Shown piece after piece: positions 48,690 to 57,443 of a DNA stretch of 64,000 nt. The stretch spans positions 23,859 through 87,858 of the forward strand of contig JAGBEJ010000013.1 in NCBI GenBank assembly GCA_017937025.1. Direction: 5' to 3'. The translations under genes and the position numbers were made by a program. This stretch comes from Paludibacteraceae bacterium. GTDB lineage: Bacteria; Bacteroidota; Bacteroidia; Bacteroidales; Paludibacteraceae. Numbering within the stretch: position 1 is the first letter of the stretch; every line of letters starts with the position of its first letter. The notes under the pieces are model-generated. The model did no database searches, was not told the origin of the DNA, and saw nothing but the letters and a program-made list of their open reading frames with translations.

Positions 48690-49170
48690 CATTTCCGGTC
48701 TTGAACGAGAAATTCTTCTGCGCCAGGAACGAGAATACTGTTGTTATTACGGTCGTTATCATCTTTGATGGTGTAGGATAGATGCCCATCACATCGACGA
48801 ACAGCTTCAGACACAGGTAGTTGATTAGTATGTTCAGCCCCACGACCGAAAGGTAGCGCCATAGTTGTGTGCGCTTCTTCAGCTTCGAACTGCGGAACGA
48901 TATGTGCCTTGCCAAGTAGAATCCCGTCATCAGCGACACAGGGAACGAGAACGCCAGCGCGGCGATGTGAGGCGACAGTGTCACTAAGCCGAGGTCCACA
49001 TTCTGATGCCTGATGACGAAGTTGTAAAGCACGAAGTAAAGCACCCAGTCGAAAACCACGTTGGCGCCTCCGCACGCTCCGTATCTGAAGATCTCAATGT
49101 TGATGAGCCTTTTGAAAGGAGGGTAGAAGAAGTCAATGACTGTGATTATGAGCTTGTCGAATGCGTTCAC
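48652..49170 (-). CDS. GtrA family membrane protein
   Basis: The 172-residue protein has four transmembrane helices and the GtrA-like motif FLAQKNFSFK at the end of helix four. Relatives help flip undecaprenyl-linked sugars or modify surface glycans. It is convergent with folP, with their 3' ends overlapping by 38 bases. Confidence 0.85.
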   Translation of the reverse strand: MNAFDKLIITVIDFFYPPFKRLINIEIFRYGACGGANVVFDWVLYFVLYNFVIRHQNVDLGLVTLSPHIAALAFSFPVSLMTGFYLARHISFRSSKLKKRTQLWRYLSVVGLNILINYLCLKLFVDVMGIYPTPSKMITTVITTVFSFLAQKNFSFKTGNVSHEEQSQPQEP

Positions 49171-49209
49171 TGCGTAATAATGCTTCGGCGAGTCAAAAAA
49201 TATCGCCTG

Positions 49210-49241
49210 TTTGTATCTTTAAAAAGAAAGAGTTACTTTTG
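49210..49241 (+). promoter_or_regulatory. Promoter for rsmA (TTTG-N20-TACTTTTG)
   Basis: TTTG at 49210-49213 and TACTTTTG at 49234-49241 are exactly 20 bases apart. The start site should be about 49248, giving a leader of roughly 108 bases that includes a small TGCAAAAA/TTTTTGC hairpin. Confidence 0.72.
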
Positions 49242-49355
49242 CGTTCTGCAAACGAGTGCAAAAATAATTCTTTTTGCGAATAATCAGCACCTCGTTTCAT
49301 CCGTTAAACTAAATTAAGAGCAATATGTCAGACGACGCAGGTTTGCCGCGAAGTA

Positions 49356-50153
49356 ATGATAACTCAAGTAAGAGCAAAGAAGAGCTTGGGTCAGCACTTC
49401 CTCAAGGACGAAGGAATTGCTCGACGTATTGCCGATAGTCTTGAACTGTCGGAGAGAACCCCTGTGCTCGAGATTGGACCTGGCATGGGAGTCTTGACGA
49501 AGTATCTAATCAACAATCCTAACGCTGATTTCACTGTGGTAGAGATAGACAAGGAGTCTGTCGCTTACCTCAATGAGCATTACCCTGAACTCAGAGTCAT
49601 AGACGGGGATTTCCTGAAGATGAGGCTCGACCAGGTCTATCCTGACGGCTTGTGCGTCATCGGGAATTTCCCTTACAACATATCCAGCCAGATATTCTTC
49701 AAGGTGCTTGAATACAGAGACCTCGTGCCGCAAGTCGTCGGCATGATACAGAAAGAGGTGGCAGAGCGCCTTGCCGAGCCCCCTGGCTCACGCACCTACG
49801 GCATACTCAGCGTGCTGCTGCAGGCTTATTACGACATAGAATATCTGTTCACTGTGGACGAGAACGTGTTCGCGCCGCCGCCGAAGGTCAAGTCGGCAGT
49901 CATAAGGCTCAAACGCAATTCTCGCAAATCGCTCGACTGCGACGAGAAACTCTTCTTCACGGTGGTGAAGACGGCTTTCAACCAGCGCCGCAAGCAACTG
50001 CGAAATTCCTTGAAGCCTCTGCTCCCTAAAAAGGACGACGAGGCTGAACCTAAGATATTGGACTACCGACCCGAACAGCTTGGTGTCGAGGACTTTGTGG
50101 AACTGACCAACTACGTCGCGAGACGTCAGGCCGACAACCCTCCGGACACTTAA
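49356..50153 (+). CDS. rsmA: 16S rRNA (adenine(1518)-N(6)/adenine(1519)-N(6))-dimethyltransferase
   Basis: The 265-residue product begins [18 protein letters not shown], the KsgA start, with SAM motif [10 protein letters not shown] and catalytic NFPYNISS. It dimethylates two adjacent adenines near the 3' end of 16S rRNA during ribosome assembly. A 37-codon frame starting at 49325 overlaps its 5' end in another frame and is probably not a gene. Confidence 0.96.
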   Translation: MITQVRAKKSLGQHFLKDEGIARRIADSLELSERTPVLEIGPGMGVLTKYLINNPNADFTVVEIDKESVAYLNEHYPELRVIDGDFLKMRLDQVYPDGLCVIGNFPYNISSQIFFKVLEYRDLVPQVVGMIQKEVAERLAEPPGSRTYGILSVLLQAYYDIEYLFTVDENVFAPPPKVKSAVIRLKRNSRKSLDCDEKLFFTVVKTAFNQRRKQLRNSLKPLLPKKDDEAEPKILDYRPEQLGVEDFVELTNYVARRQADNPPDT

Positions 50154-50287
50154 CCAGGACGCTGGCCGGTGTGCGCCAATGTGCAGACCTCCAGACTTTG
50201 GGATACGCCGAATGTGTTTCCCGTGAGTGAATAAAGCGTGCGTGAAGTGCGCGCGCATATAAGCAAACCTCATAAAAGCGTAATAAA

Positions 50288-51232
50288 ATGTCTGAACTGA
50301 AATTGTTCTATAAGGACGAAGGTAAAATCAAGATGTCGCGCAACATAGAGTTGCTCAAGGCCATCCCTTTGTCAAGATTTATTTGGATTGACCTCAACGA
50401 CGTGGCTGACCAGGTGGAGGACCAGCTTGAGGAATTCCTGAAAATCTATATCCAGGAAGAGGAGGAAATCGAGGAAATCGAGCTTTCAGCACGATACATA
50501 CAGACCGAGGACACCATCGTGGCGAACTCCCACTTCATGCAGGACGACTACCAGATGGAGCCGGTCTCATTCATACTCAAAAACAACATTCTCGTCTCTG
50601 TGCGATACGCCAACCTAAAGGCCTTCCACGAGACTGTGCGACGCATGTACGCCAACCCTAAGATGTACGAGTCGGGCTACCATGTGCTGGCGTCGCTGCT
50701 CGAGACGCGTGTCGAGCTCGATGCTGACGTTATCGAGGACATAACATCATACATATCAACGCTTTCTTCCACACTGAAAGAGGAGGAAGTCGATGACGAT
50801 ATGCTTATCAACATCAAGGAACTGCAGGAAAAGACAATGCTGATACGCGAGAACATCATAGACAAGCAGCGTGTGGTGAGCAACATGCTCCGCAGCGACC
50901 TGTTCCCTCGCGACCTCAAGCCGAAGCTCAGCATGATAATCAAGGACATCAACTCCCTGATAGAGCACACCAACTTCAGTTTCGACCGTCTGGACTATTT
51001 GCAGGACACGTTCCTCGGTCTCGTAAACATCCAGCAGAACAAGATAATCAAGATATTCACCATCGTTTCGGTGATATTCATGCCGCCTACGCTCATCGCG
51101 TCCATCTACGGTATGAACTTCCAGTTTATGCCGGAACTCTCGTGGCGCTACGGCTATATTCTCGCCCTCGCCTCGATGGTGGTCTGTGTGGCAGCCATCT
51201 TGCTCTTCTTCAAGAAAAAGAAGTGGCTGTGA
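50288..51232 (+). CDS. corA: Magnesium/cobalt transporter CorA
   Basis: The 314-residue protein has a long N-terminal cytoplasmic domain with an acidic, helical region and two C-terminal transmembrane helices. The selectivity motif GMN is at residues 275-277 in IYGMNFQFMPEL, and the protein ends in the Lys-rich tail FFKKKKWL. It takes up Mg2+. The 134-base gap upstream shows no recognisable Mg2+ riboswitch. Confidence 0.94.
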   Translation: MSELKLFYKDEGKIKMSRNIELLKAIPLSRFIWIDLNDVADQVEDQLEEFLKIYIQEEEEIEEIELSARYIQTEDTIVANSHFMQDDYQMEPVSFILKNNILVSVRYANLKAFHETVRRMYANPKMYESGYHVLASLLETRVELDADVIEDITSYISTLSSTLKEEEVDDDMLINIKELQEKTMLIRENIIDKQRVVSNMLRSDLFPRDLKPKLSMIIKDINSLIEHTNFSFDRLDYLQDTFLGLVNIQQNKIIKIFTIVSVIFMPPTLIASIYGMNFQFMPELSWRYGYILALASMVVCVAAILLFFKKKKWL

Positions 51233-51256
51233 TGCAGTCGTTATACGATATAATAT

Positions 51257-51288
51257 ACATAGGGGCGAATAATTATTCGCCCCTATGT
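51257..51288. repeat. 32-base perfect palindrome, GGGGCGAATAATTATTCGCCCC core
   Basis: The core matches the palindrome at 13139-13168; here the flanks ACAT and ATGT extend perfect symmetry to 32 bases. It lies 24 bases after the corA stop. Confidence 0.85.
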
Positions 51289-51302
51289 GTTCAATGACCA
51301 TT

Positions 51303-51332
51303 ACGCTTCGCTCCCTTCGGCTCCGCTCAGGG
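51303..51332 (-). repeat. Interspersed repeat, reverse copy of the GGTCCCTGAGCGG unit
   Basis: CGCTCCCTTCGGCTCCGCTC followed by AGGGACC is the exact reverse complement of the unit at 13011. A second AGGGACC follows at 51343. It sits 15 bases beyond the palindrome at 51257. Confidence 0.8.
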
Positions 51333-51366
51333 ACCGAATTCTCAGGGACCAGTGTGGCAGGAAACA

Positions 51367-51402
51367 AAAAAGAGCGACTTGAAAAAGCCGCTCTTTTTAT
51401 CG
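51367..51402. terminator. Bidirectional terminator between corA and rnfA
   Basis: AAAAAGAGCG and CGCTCTTTTT pair around a loop of about 14 bases, with A and T runs serving both strands. Confidence 0.85.
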
Positions 51403-51416
51403 TTTTCAGAGTTCTA

Positions 51417-52016
51417 TTAAATTCCGAAAAGAATCTTGAGACCGCCGTCCACGCCGCTGAATCCCATGAATGCGAGAGACAGCAGACCGGCAGTAATCAT
51501 CACGATGCTTATGCCCTTGACGCCCTTAGGCAACTCAACGAGCTCAAGCTGCTCTCTTATGGCAGCGAAGATGATGAGCGCCAGTGCGAAGCCTATGGCT
51601 GTAGAGAATGCGTAAACAACGCTCTCAAGCAGGTTGTAGTTCTTTTGTATCACACCGATAGCCACACCCAGCACGCAGCAGTTTGTGGTGATCAGAGGGA
51701 GGAACACGCCGAGAGCTCCGTAGAGCGCTGGCGACACCTTCTTGAGTATGATCTCCACCATCTGCACGAGCGACGCGATGACAAGGATGAATGTCAGTGT
51801 CTGCAGGTAGTTGAGGTCGTTTGGTGTCAAGATGTAAGTCTGAATGAGGAATGTCACGATAGTGGCGAGCGTAAGCACGAATGTCACGGCAGCGCCCATG
51901 CCTGTGGCTGTTGACACCTTCTTAGACACACCAAGGAACGGACATATTCCCAAGAATTGAGACAATACGACGTTGTTGACGAAGATTGCCGCTATGAATA
52001 TAAGTAAGTATTCCAT
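51417..52016 (-). CDS. rnfA: Rnf complex subunit RnfA
   Basis: The 199-residue membrane subunit has six transmembrane helices and the family start MEYLLIFIAAIFVNNVVLSQ. It pairs with RnfE to form the iron-binding membrane core that carries electrons across the membrane. It is the last gene of rseC-rnfBCDGEA and ends 15 bases short of the terminator at 51367-51402. Confidence 0.96.
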   Translation of the reverse strand: MEYLLIFIAAIFVNNVVLSQFLGICPFLGVSKKVSTATGMGAAVTFVLTLATIVTFLIQTYILTPNDLNYLQTLTFILVIASLVQMVEIILKKVSPALYGALGVFLPLITTNCCVLGVAIGVIQKNYNLLESVVYAFSTAIGFALALIIFAAIREQLELVELPKGVKGISIVMITAGLLSLAFMGFSGVDGGLKILFGI

Positions 52017-52050
52017 ATCTTGATTCTTTTAATTGGTTCTTGATAAATGG

Positions 52051-52644
52051 TTAGTTTTTCACGCCGCGAATCTTGTTGACGATGGCTGTCAGGAATCCAA
52101 GTGTGATGAATGCTCCTGGAGGCAGCACGAACATCAGCGCTCCGAAGTCTTCTGGGAAGACTGTGAGGTCGAAGATCTTTCCTGTGCCGAGGAACTCTCT
52201 GCATCCGCCGAGCAGTGTCAGCGCGAATGCGAATCCCAGTCCGATGCCGATACCGTCGAAGATTGACTCGATAGGTCCGTGCTTGCTTGCGAACGACTCT
52301 GCGCGTCCGAGGATTATACAGTTAACCACGATGAGCGGAATGAAGATTCCGAGCGATGCGTTAACCTCAGGCACATAAGCAGCCAGCAGCATCTGCAGCA
52401 CTGTCACGAATGTCGCGATAATACAGATGTAAACAGGGATATGCACCTTGTCTGGTGTTATGTTCTTGATGAGCGATATCACGAGGTTCGAGCAGATGAG
52501 CACGAAGCATGTAGCCAGACCCATTGACAAACCGTTGATGGCTGACGATGTTGTAGCCAAGGTAGGACACATACCGAGCACCAGCACGAACACTGGGTTC
52601 TCCTTGATAAGTCCGTTAATTAAAATATCAATGTATTTCTTCAT
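52051..52644 (-). CDS. rnfE: Rnf complex subunit RnfE
   Basis: The 197-residue membrane subunit is homologous to RnfA and has six helices, with the conserved NPVFVLVLGMCPTLATTSS segment near the start. A strong AGGAGG Shine-Dalgarno lies 10 bases before the ATG. The rnfG-rnfE-rnfA order is standard. Confidence 0.96.
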   Translation of the reverse strand: MKKYIDILINGLIKENPVFVLVLGMCPTLATTSSAINGLSMGLATCFVLICSNLVISLIKNITPDKVHIPVYICIIATFVTVLQMLLAAYVPEVNASLGIFIPLIVVNCIILGRAESFASKHGPIESIFDGIGIGLGFAFALTLLGGCREFLGTGKIFDLTVFPEDFGALMFVLPPGAFITLGFLTAIVNKIRGVKN

Positions 52645-52658
52645 ATTGTGTTCCTCCT

Positions 52659-53321
52659 TTATTTAGCTTCTTCGACATTAGCGTTTACTGAATCGGCGGC
52701 AGCCACAGTTGGCTGTGTGTTGCAGTCGGTGGCAGGAGCAGACTTAGCCGAAGCCTCGTAAGCCTCGTTCACAGTCTTAAGGAATGCTCTCGAAGTGATA
52801 GTTGATGCGGTGATGGCGTCAACCTCGCCTTTCTTTCCGTCCTTTTCGTCCTTGCTTACCATCAGATTGTTCTTGGCAGGGTTCTTTCCTATGATGTCGC
52901 CTTTGCCGCCTTTCTGGAACCAGTCGGTAGCCTTGGCGCCGAGTCCTGGAGTCTCAGCGTGTCCGAGTATCGTGTAGCCCAGGATGTTGCCCTCGGCGTC
53001 GAAACCGGTCAGCACCTTAAGCTCGCCGCCGAAGCCCATTGTCGAGCTTTCTACGGCGTTGCCCAGAGCGTTGCCCTTGTCGTCGGTCACGTTGTAAACG
53101 ACGAATGTATTGCCGTTGTTCTCTATTGTGTCGGCATCAGTCTTGATGTTAGGGTTGCCGCCCATTACCTTCACGATACCGTCGGTTGTGGCCTGCTTGT
53201 TGACTTCTGCGATAGGCTCTTTTGTGACGTCGTTGACGAAAGCCAGAAGTCCGCCAGTGACAATTGCTGTTGCTGTCAACACAACTGTCATATTAAGTAA
53301 TGAATTCGATAATTTCTCCAT
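52659..53321 (-). CDS. rnfG: Rnf complex subunit RnfG (FMN-binding)
   Basis: The 220-residue subunit has one N-terminal transmembrane helix and a periplasmic FMN domain. Flavin is normally bound through a Thr in an SGAT motif; here the segment is DAITASTITSRAF with Thr174 in the equivalent place and Ala-Ser replacing Gly-Ala. The C-terminal 30 residues are Ala/Thr/Glu-rich and outside the fold. Confidence 0.95.
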   Translation of the reverse strand: MEKLSNSLLNMTVVLTATAIVTGGLLAFVNDVTKEPIAEVNKQATTDGIVKVMGGNPNIKTDADTIENNGNTFVVYNVTDDKGNALGNAVESSTMGFGGELKVLTGFDAEGNILGYTILGHAETPGLGAKATDWFQKGGKGDIIGKNPAKNNLMVSKDEKDGKKGEVDAITASTITSRAFLKTVNEAYEASAKSAPATDCNTQPTVAAADSVNANVEEAK

Positions 53322-53327
53322 AGTGTC

Positions 53328-54329
53328 TTATTTTTTAGCGACCTCGCCAAATCTCTTTGGCTTGCAGTATGTGTTGATAAGTGGTGTGAACGCATTCATG
53401 ATGAGGATAGCGAATGACATACCTTCTGGGTAAGAACCGAAGTTACGTATCACTATAGTCAGGAATCCGATAGCCACACCGTAGATTATTTGTCCCTTGG
53501 CTGTCATAGGCGAAGTGACGTAGTCTGTCGCCATGAATATAGCGCCGAGCAACAGACCTCCGGAAAGGATTACTGCCACTGGGTTAGCGTATATTGGGTT
53601 AGCCAGGTGCATGAGTCCTGCGATAACGAATACTGTTCCGATGATGCTCACTGGGATGTGCCATGTGATGATCTTCTTCCACAGCATGAAAATCAAGCCA
53701 AGGATAAGCGCAGCGCCGCAGACCTCACCGATACATCCTGCTCCGAATCCAGCTCCTGGGTTACCGAGGAGCATGTCGAGCGAGTTAGGCAGTTTGTCGA
53801 GCACCGAAGCGTCGCCGGACTTGATGGCGTCCTTCATTATGGCGAGCGGAGTGGCGCCGGTAGTCGCGTCTGTGTAAGAGGCGAGCTGTCCAGCCTCAGG
53901 CCATGTTGTCATCTGCGCAGGGAATGAGACGAGCAGGAACGCACGTCCTACCAGCGCAGGGTTGAATGGGTTGTTGCCCAGTCCGCCGAAGGTCATCTTG
54001 CCCACGCCGATTGCCACGAGCGCGCCGATGATGATAATCCAGATAGGAAGATTCGACGGCATGTTGAATCCGAGCAGGATACCTGTGATGATGGCAGAGC
54101 CGTCAAGTATGGTTGACTTCTCGCGCTTCAACAGGAACTTTGTGATAGCCCACTCGAAGAACAGGCAGGCGATAACGCTGGTGCCACACACGATGGCGGA
54201 ACCAACACCGAAGTACAGGAATGACACAATCAGCGCAGGTATCAGCGCGATGATCACACCGTACATATTTCTTTCCACACTGTCGTTACCGTGTGCGTGT
54301 GGAGATAGAGATACTATTAGATTAGCCAT
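53328..54329 (-). CDS. rnfD: Rnf complex subunit RnfD (FMN-binding)
   Basis: The 333-residue membrane subunit has about nine helices. The covalent-flavin motif TTGATPL is intact, with Thr160 as the expected FMN attachment point. GNNPFNPALVGRAFLL is the family signature. It forms the membrane core with RnfA and RnfE. Confidence 0.96.
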   Translation of the reverse strand: MANLIVSLSPHAHGNDSVERNMYGVIIALIPALIVSFLYFGVGSAIVCGTSVIACLFFEWAITKFLLKREKSTILDGSAIITGILLGFNMPSNLPIWIIIIGALVAIGVGKMTFGGLGNNPFNPALVGRAFLLVSFPAQMTTWPEAGQLASYTDATTGATPLAIMKDAIKSGDASVLDKLPNSLDMLLGNPGAGFGAGCIGEVCGAALILGLIFMLWKKIITWHIPVSIIGTVFVIAGLMHLANPIYANPVAVILSGGLLLGAIFMATDYVTSPMTAKGQIIYGVAIGFLTIVIRNFGSYPEGMSFAILIMNAFTPLINTYCKPKRFGEVAKK

Positions 54330-54365
54330 ATTATATGTTTTTTTGTGCTAATTGATTTTACTTAA

Positions 54366-55766
54366 TTACTTGGCTGCTTGTGCGGCCTTCTCTTCTGCGG
54401 CTTTCTTAGCGGCTGCTGCTTCGGCAGCGCGTGCTCTGATTATGCCCATGACTGTCTGCTTGCCGGTACGTATGTTGTCGAGCAATGGACGGTGAGCTGG
54501 GCATGTGAACTGGCATGAGCCGCACTCGATGCAGGAAACGATGTCTTCCTTCTCGTCGCGCTCCCAGTCCTTGTGGGCAGAAAGCGTAGCCAGCAGGAAT
54601 GGCTCCAGACCCATAGGGCAAGCAGAAACGCACTTCGCGCATCTGATACATGGGTTTGGCTCTTTTCTCTTGGCATCGTCGTCAGTGAGGATAGTGACGC
54701 TGTTTGTTCCTTTAACTACAGGAACGTCAACTGTAGGCAGCGCCTTACCCATCATAGGACCGCCGGCGAGTATCTTGTTGTCGCCTTCTGGCAGGCCTCC
54801 GCACGCTTCGATGAGCTGCTTCATAGGAGTACCCATTCTCACTATGAAGTTTCCTGGGTTGGCAAGCTTCTTTCCTGTCACGGTCACATATCTCTCGAAC
54901 AAAGGCTTGTTCTTCATTACAGCCTCGTAAACAGCGAACGCAGTTCCTACGTTTTGCACCACAGCGCCCACGTTCACAGGGATTGCTGGAGGTGCTGGCA
55001 CCTGGCGGCGCACAACTGCGTCAACAAGCTGCTTCTCGCCTCCCTGAGGGTACTTCTTTGCGAGAGGCACAACCTTTATGTTAGGGTGGAACTTCACCTT
55101 CTGGTTGAACAGCTCGATAGCCTTAGGCTTGTTGTCCTCGATGCCGATGAATCCTTTGTCCACCTTCACGGCCTTCATGAGTATCTCCACGCCTTCGAGT
55201 ATCTCGTCGGCATGCTCCATCATCAGACGGTAGTCTGCTGTGATGTAAGGCTCGCACTCAACACCGTTTATTATCACCCATTCAGCCTTGGCTGTAGGAG
55301 GAGGTGTCAGCTTGATTGAGGTAGGGAAGCATGCTCCGCCCATACCTACAACGCCGTTAGCGCGTACTCGGTTCACGATTTCCTCTGGAGTGAGCTCTGG
55401 GTGGTCGGACAGTCTCTCGAGCTTGTCGGAGCGGTCGATGCTCTCTTCCCACTCGTCGCCTTCTACGTCGATGAACACGGCTGGCTTTCTGTATCCAGAC
55501 GCGTCAACTGCCATGTCCACTTTGGCTACAGTTCCCGAAACAGACGAGAATATCGGTGCGGAAACAAATCCTCCGGCTTCAGCTATCAGTGTTCCGGCTT
55601 TTACCTTGTCGCCTTTCTTCACCACAGCCTTGGCTGGAGCGCCGATGTGCTGCGACAGAGGTATGATGGCTTGTTTAGGAAGCGCTGCTACTTTTGTTGC
55701 GACTTCCGCGGTTATCTTGTTTTCATCAGGGTGTACACCACCAATTCTAAAAGTGAAAGTCTTCAT
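54366..55766 (-). CDS. rnfC: Rnf complex subunit RnfC (NADH-binding, 2x[4Fe-4S])
   Basis: The 466-residue peripheral subunit has an N-terminal RnfC barrel, an NADH/FMN-binding SLBB-type middle, and two [4Fe-4S] motifs near the C-terminus: CIRCAKCVSACP and CIECGSCQFTCP. The C-terminal tail is rich in Ala/Lys. Its start lies 4 bases after the rnfB stop, with AGGAGG nearby. Confidence 0.96.
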   Translation of the reverse strand: MKTFTFRIGGVHPDENKITAEVATKVAALPKQAIIPLSQHIGAPAKAVVKKGDKVKAGTLIAEAGGFVSAPIFSSVSGTVAKVDMAVDASGYRKPAVFIDVEGDEWEESIDRSDKLERLSDHPELTPEEIVNRVRANGVVGMGGACFPTSIKLTPPPTAKAEWVIINGVECEPYITADYRLMMEHADEILEGVEILMKAVKVDKGFIGIEDNKPKAIELFNQKVKFHPNIKVVPLAKKYPQGGEKQLVDAVVRRQVPAPPAIPVNVGAVVQNVGTAFAVYEAVMKNKPLFERYVTVTGKKLANPGNFIVRMGTPMKQLIEACGGLPEGDNKILAGGPMMGKALPTVDVPVVKGTNSVTILTDDDAKRKEPNPCIRCAKCVSACPMGLEPFLLATLSAHKDWERDEKEDIVSCIECGSCQFTCPAHRPLLDNIRTGKQTVMGIIRARAAEAAAAKKAAEEKAAQAAK

Positions 55767-55770
55767 ATGC

Positions 55771-56745
55771 TTAAGCCTCCTTGTTTTGTTCGTTATTGTT
55801 ATCAGCGTTCTCTGCTGGCTTTGCCTCTGCGGCAGGAGCTGCAGGCTGTTCTGCTGGTGCTGCTTCTGCTTCAGGCTTTGGCTTAGGAAGCAGGTCAGCG
55901 AGCTTCTTCTTCTCTACAGGCTTAGGGAAACCGTTGCTGTGGATTGCGTCCTGAGGGCAAACCGACTCGCACTTGCGGCACAGACGGCACTTGTCCTGGT
56001 CGATGTAAGCGATGTTGTTCTCGATGTGAACAGCGTCGAACTGGCAGACCTTCTCGCACATTCCGCAACCGATACATGCAGCCTTGCAGGCGTTCTTAGC
56101 GGCAGCGCCCTTGTCCTTGTTCACGCAGTCAACCCAGATGCGCATGCCTTTGCCCTTGCCTTTCTTTCTCAGCTCGATGATGAATCGAGGGCAGGCCTTA
56201 ACGCAAGCACCGCAAGCCACGCACTTCTCGTCGTCAACCTCAGGAAGTCCGGTCTCAGGGTTCATGTGTATAGCGTCGAACTTACAAGCAGCAACGCAGT
56301 CGCCACAGCCGAGACATCCGAATCCGCAGGCAGTCTCGCCGGCGCCGCATGAATTCACTGTGCGGCAAGTCATGAGTCCGTCGTATTGCGCGATTCTTGG
56401 TCTGTTGGCGCATGATCCGTTACATCTTACTACTGCAACCTTAGGAGTTGCTTCTCCGGCAGCGAGTCCGAGGATGTCGGCTATCTTGCCCATGCACTCA
56501 GGGCCTCCGACAGAGCAGTTCAAATCTCCAAGCGAGCCTTTAGCCGACGCATTGACGCAGGCAGCAGCGAATCCTGAACAACCAGGGAAACCGCAACCTC
56601 CGCAATTGGCTTGAGGCAACACTTCTGAGATTGCTCCCAAACGAGGATCCTCCTCAACTGCGAACTTCTTGGAGCAAGCGTACAGGATGATTGCTGCAAT
56701 CAATCCTACAAGCCCCAACACGATAATTGGAATTATTAAGTACAT
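55771..56745 (-). CDS. rnfB: Rnf complex subunit RnfB (multi-[4Fe-4S] ferredoxin subunit)
   Basis: The 324-residue subunit has an N-terminal membrane helix, then Cys-rich segments ANCGGCGFPGC, CNGSCANRP, CGAGETACGFGCLGCGDCV, CVACGACVKACP, CIGCGMCEKVC and CRLCRKCESVCP, holding several [4Fe-4S] clusters. The C-terminal tail (about 275-324) is Ala/Pro/Glu-rich and disordered. It accepts electrons from ferredoxin. Confidence 0.96.
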   Translation of the reverse strand: MYLIIPIIVLGLVGLIAAIILYACSKKFAVEEDPRLGAISEVLPQANCGGCGFPGCSGFAAACVNASAKGSLGDLNCSVGGPECMGKIADILGLAAGEATPKVAVVRCNGSCANRPRIAQYDGLMTCRTVNSCGAGETACGFGCLGCGDCVAACKFDAIHMNPETGLPEVDDEKCVACGACVKACPRFIIELRKKGKGKGMRIWVDCVNKDKGAAAKNACKAACIGCGMCEKVCQFDAVHIENNIAYIDQDKCRLCRKCESVCPQDAIHSNGFPKPVEKKKLADLLPKPKPEAEAAPAEQPAAPAAEAKPAENADNNNEQNKEA

Positions 56746-56778
56746 AAGTTGATTGATTATAGATTTTAGTTGTTAATA

Positions 56779-57204
56779 TTAATACGGCTTGATGGTGAAT
56801 GCGAATTTCCGGTTCAGCTTCTTGCGGAACGGAATCAGCATCACATAATAAAAAACAAGTCCTCCGAGCGCAGCGCCAGCGGCTGTGATTTCGGAAGACC
56901 CTATGAACATAAGCACTGCGATGAGTGCTATCATGATTGCGAGTGGAACAACGAACGCTATGATTACGGCGTGCATGCCGGACGACATGCGGCCGACGAT
57001 GGAGACCTTCTGCCCCTCTGTCACGGACACGCCGTTGAGGTATGCATCGATGGTCTGCTTCTTCTTGTCGATGGAGCACAGACCCTTAGCGTGGCAGCCG
57101 GCACAAGCCGACAAACGCTCAATGCGGACATGTGCCACATTGCCTTCGACGCTCTCCACGAGTCCGGAGTGCATGATGCTTTCGTCAGTCATAGTGTATT
57201 TCAT
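56779..57204 (-). CDS. rseC: RseC/MucC family protein
   Basis: The 141-residue protein has an N-terminal Cys-rich domain (CAGCHAKGLC), two transmembrane helices (about 76-95 and 104-122) and a short basic end, as in RseC of the SoxR-reducing system. In E. coli it is an accessory factor associated with Rnf-like (Rsx) complexes. Here it is the first gene of the Rnf operon, 33 bases ahead of rnfB. Confidence 0.88.
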   Translation of the reverse strand: MKYTMTDESIMHSGLVESVEGNVAHVRIERLSACAGCHAKGLCSIDKKKQTIDAYLNGVSVTEGQKVSIVGRMSSGMHAVIIAFVVPLAIMIALIAVLMFIGSSEITAAGAALGGLVFYYVMLIPFRKKLNRKFAFTIKPY

Positions 57205-57288
57205 AGTGTTGGCTCATAGGCAAATAAGCATCAGCCGCGATAAGAAATTTCTCGCGCCGAAGCCTCTGCGAAGCCAATGATTAGATTA

Positions 57289-57296
57289 CAAAAGTA
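57289..57296 (-). promoter_or_regulatory. Probable -7 promoter element for the rnf operon
   Basis: Minus-strand TACTTTTG matches TAnnTTTG, 85 bases upstream of rseC. No clear -33 element was found. Confidence 0.45.
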
Positions 57297-57409
57297 GCAA
57301 AATAATTGGGAATGTGAGGGGGCTGGCGAAATTATTTGACCTGTTTTATGGCATAAAAACCGATTTTACGACAACGAAAATGCCTCGGGGCATAAAGCAA
57401 ATTTATTCA

Positions 57410-57417
57410 TATCTTTG
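57410..57417 (+). promoter_or_regulatory. Probable -7 promoter element for miaB
   Basis: TATCTTTG matches TAnnTTTG, 26 bases ahead of the miaB ATG. No -33 partner was recognised. Confidence 0.45.
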
Positions 57418-57443
57418 CCATTCAATATAACATAAGAGTAAAC

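Noticed and set aside
49325..49438. 37-codon open frame overlapping the rsmA start in another frame
   Set aside because: No product features and rsmA starts inside it; the KsgA motif fixes the rsmA frame. It might act as a leader peptide but nothing supports that.
50154..50287. Mg2+ riboswitch upstream of corA
   Set aside because: I found no M-box-like helices or leader terminator in the 134-base gap.
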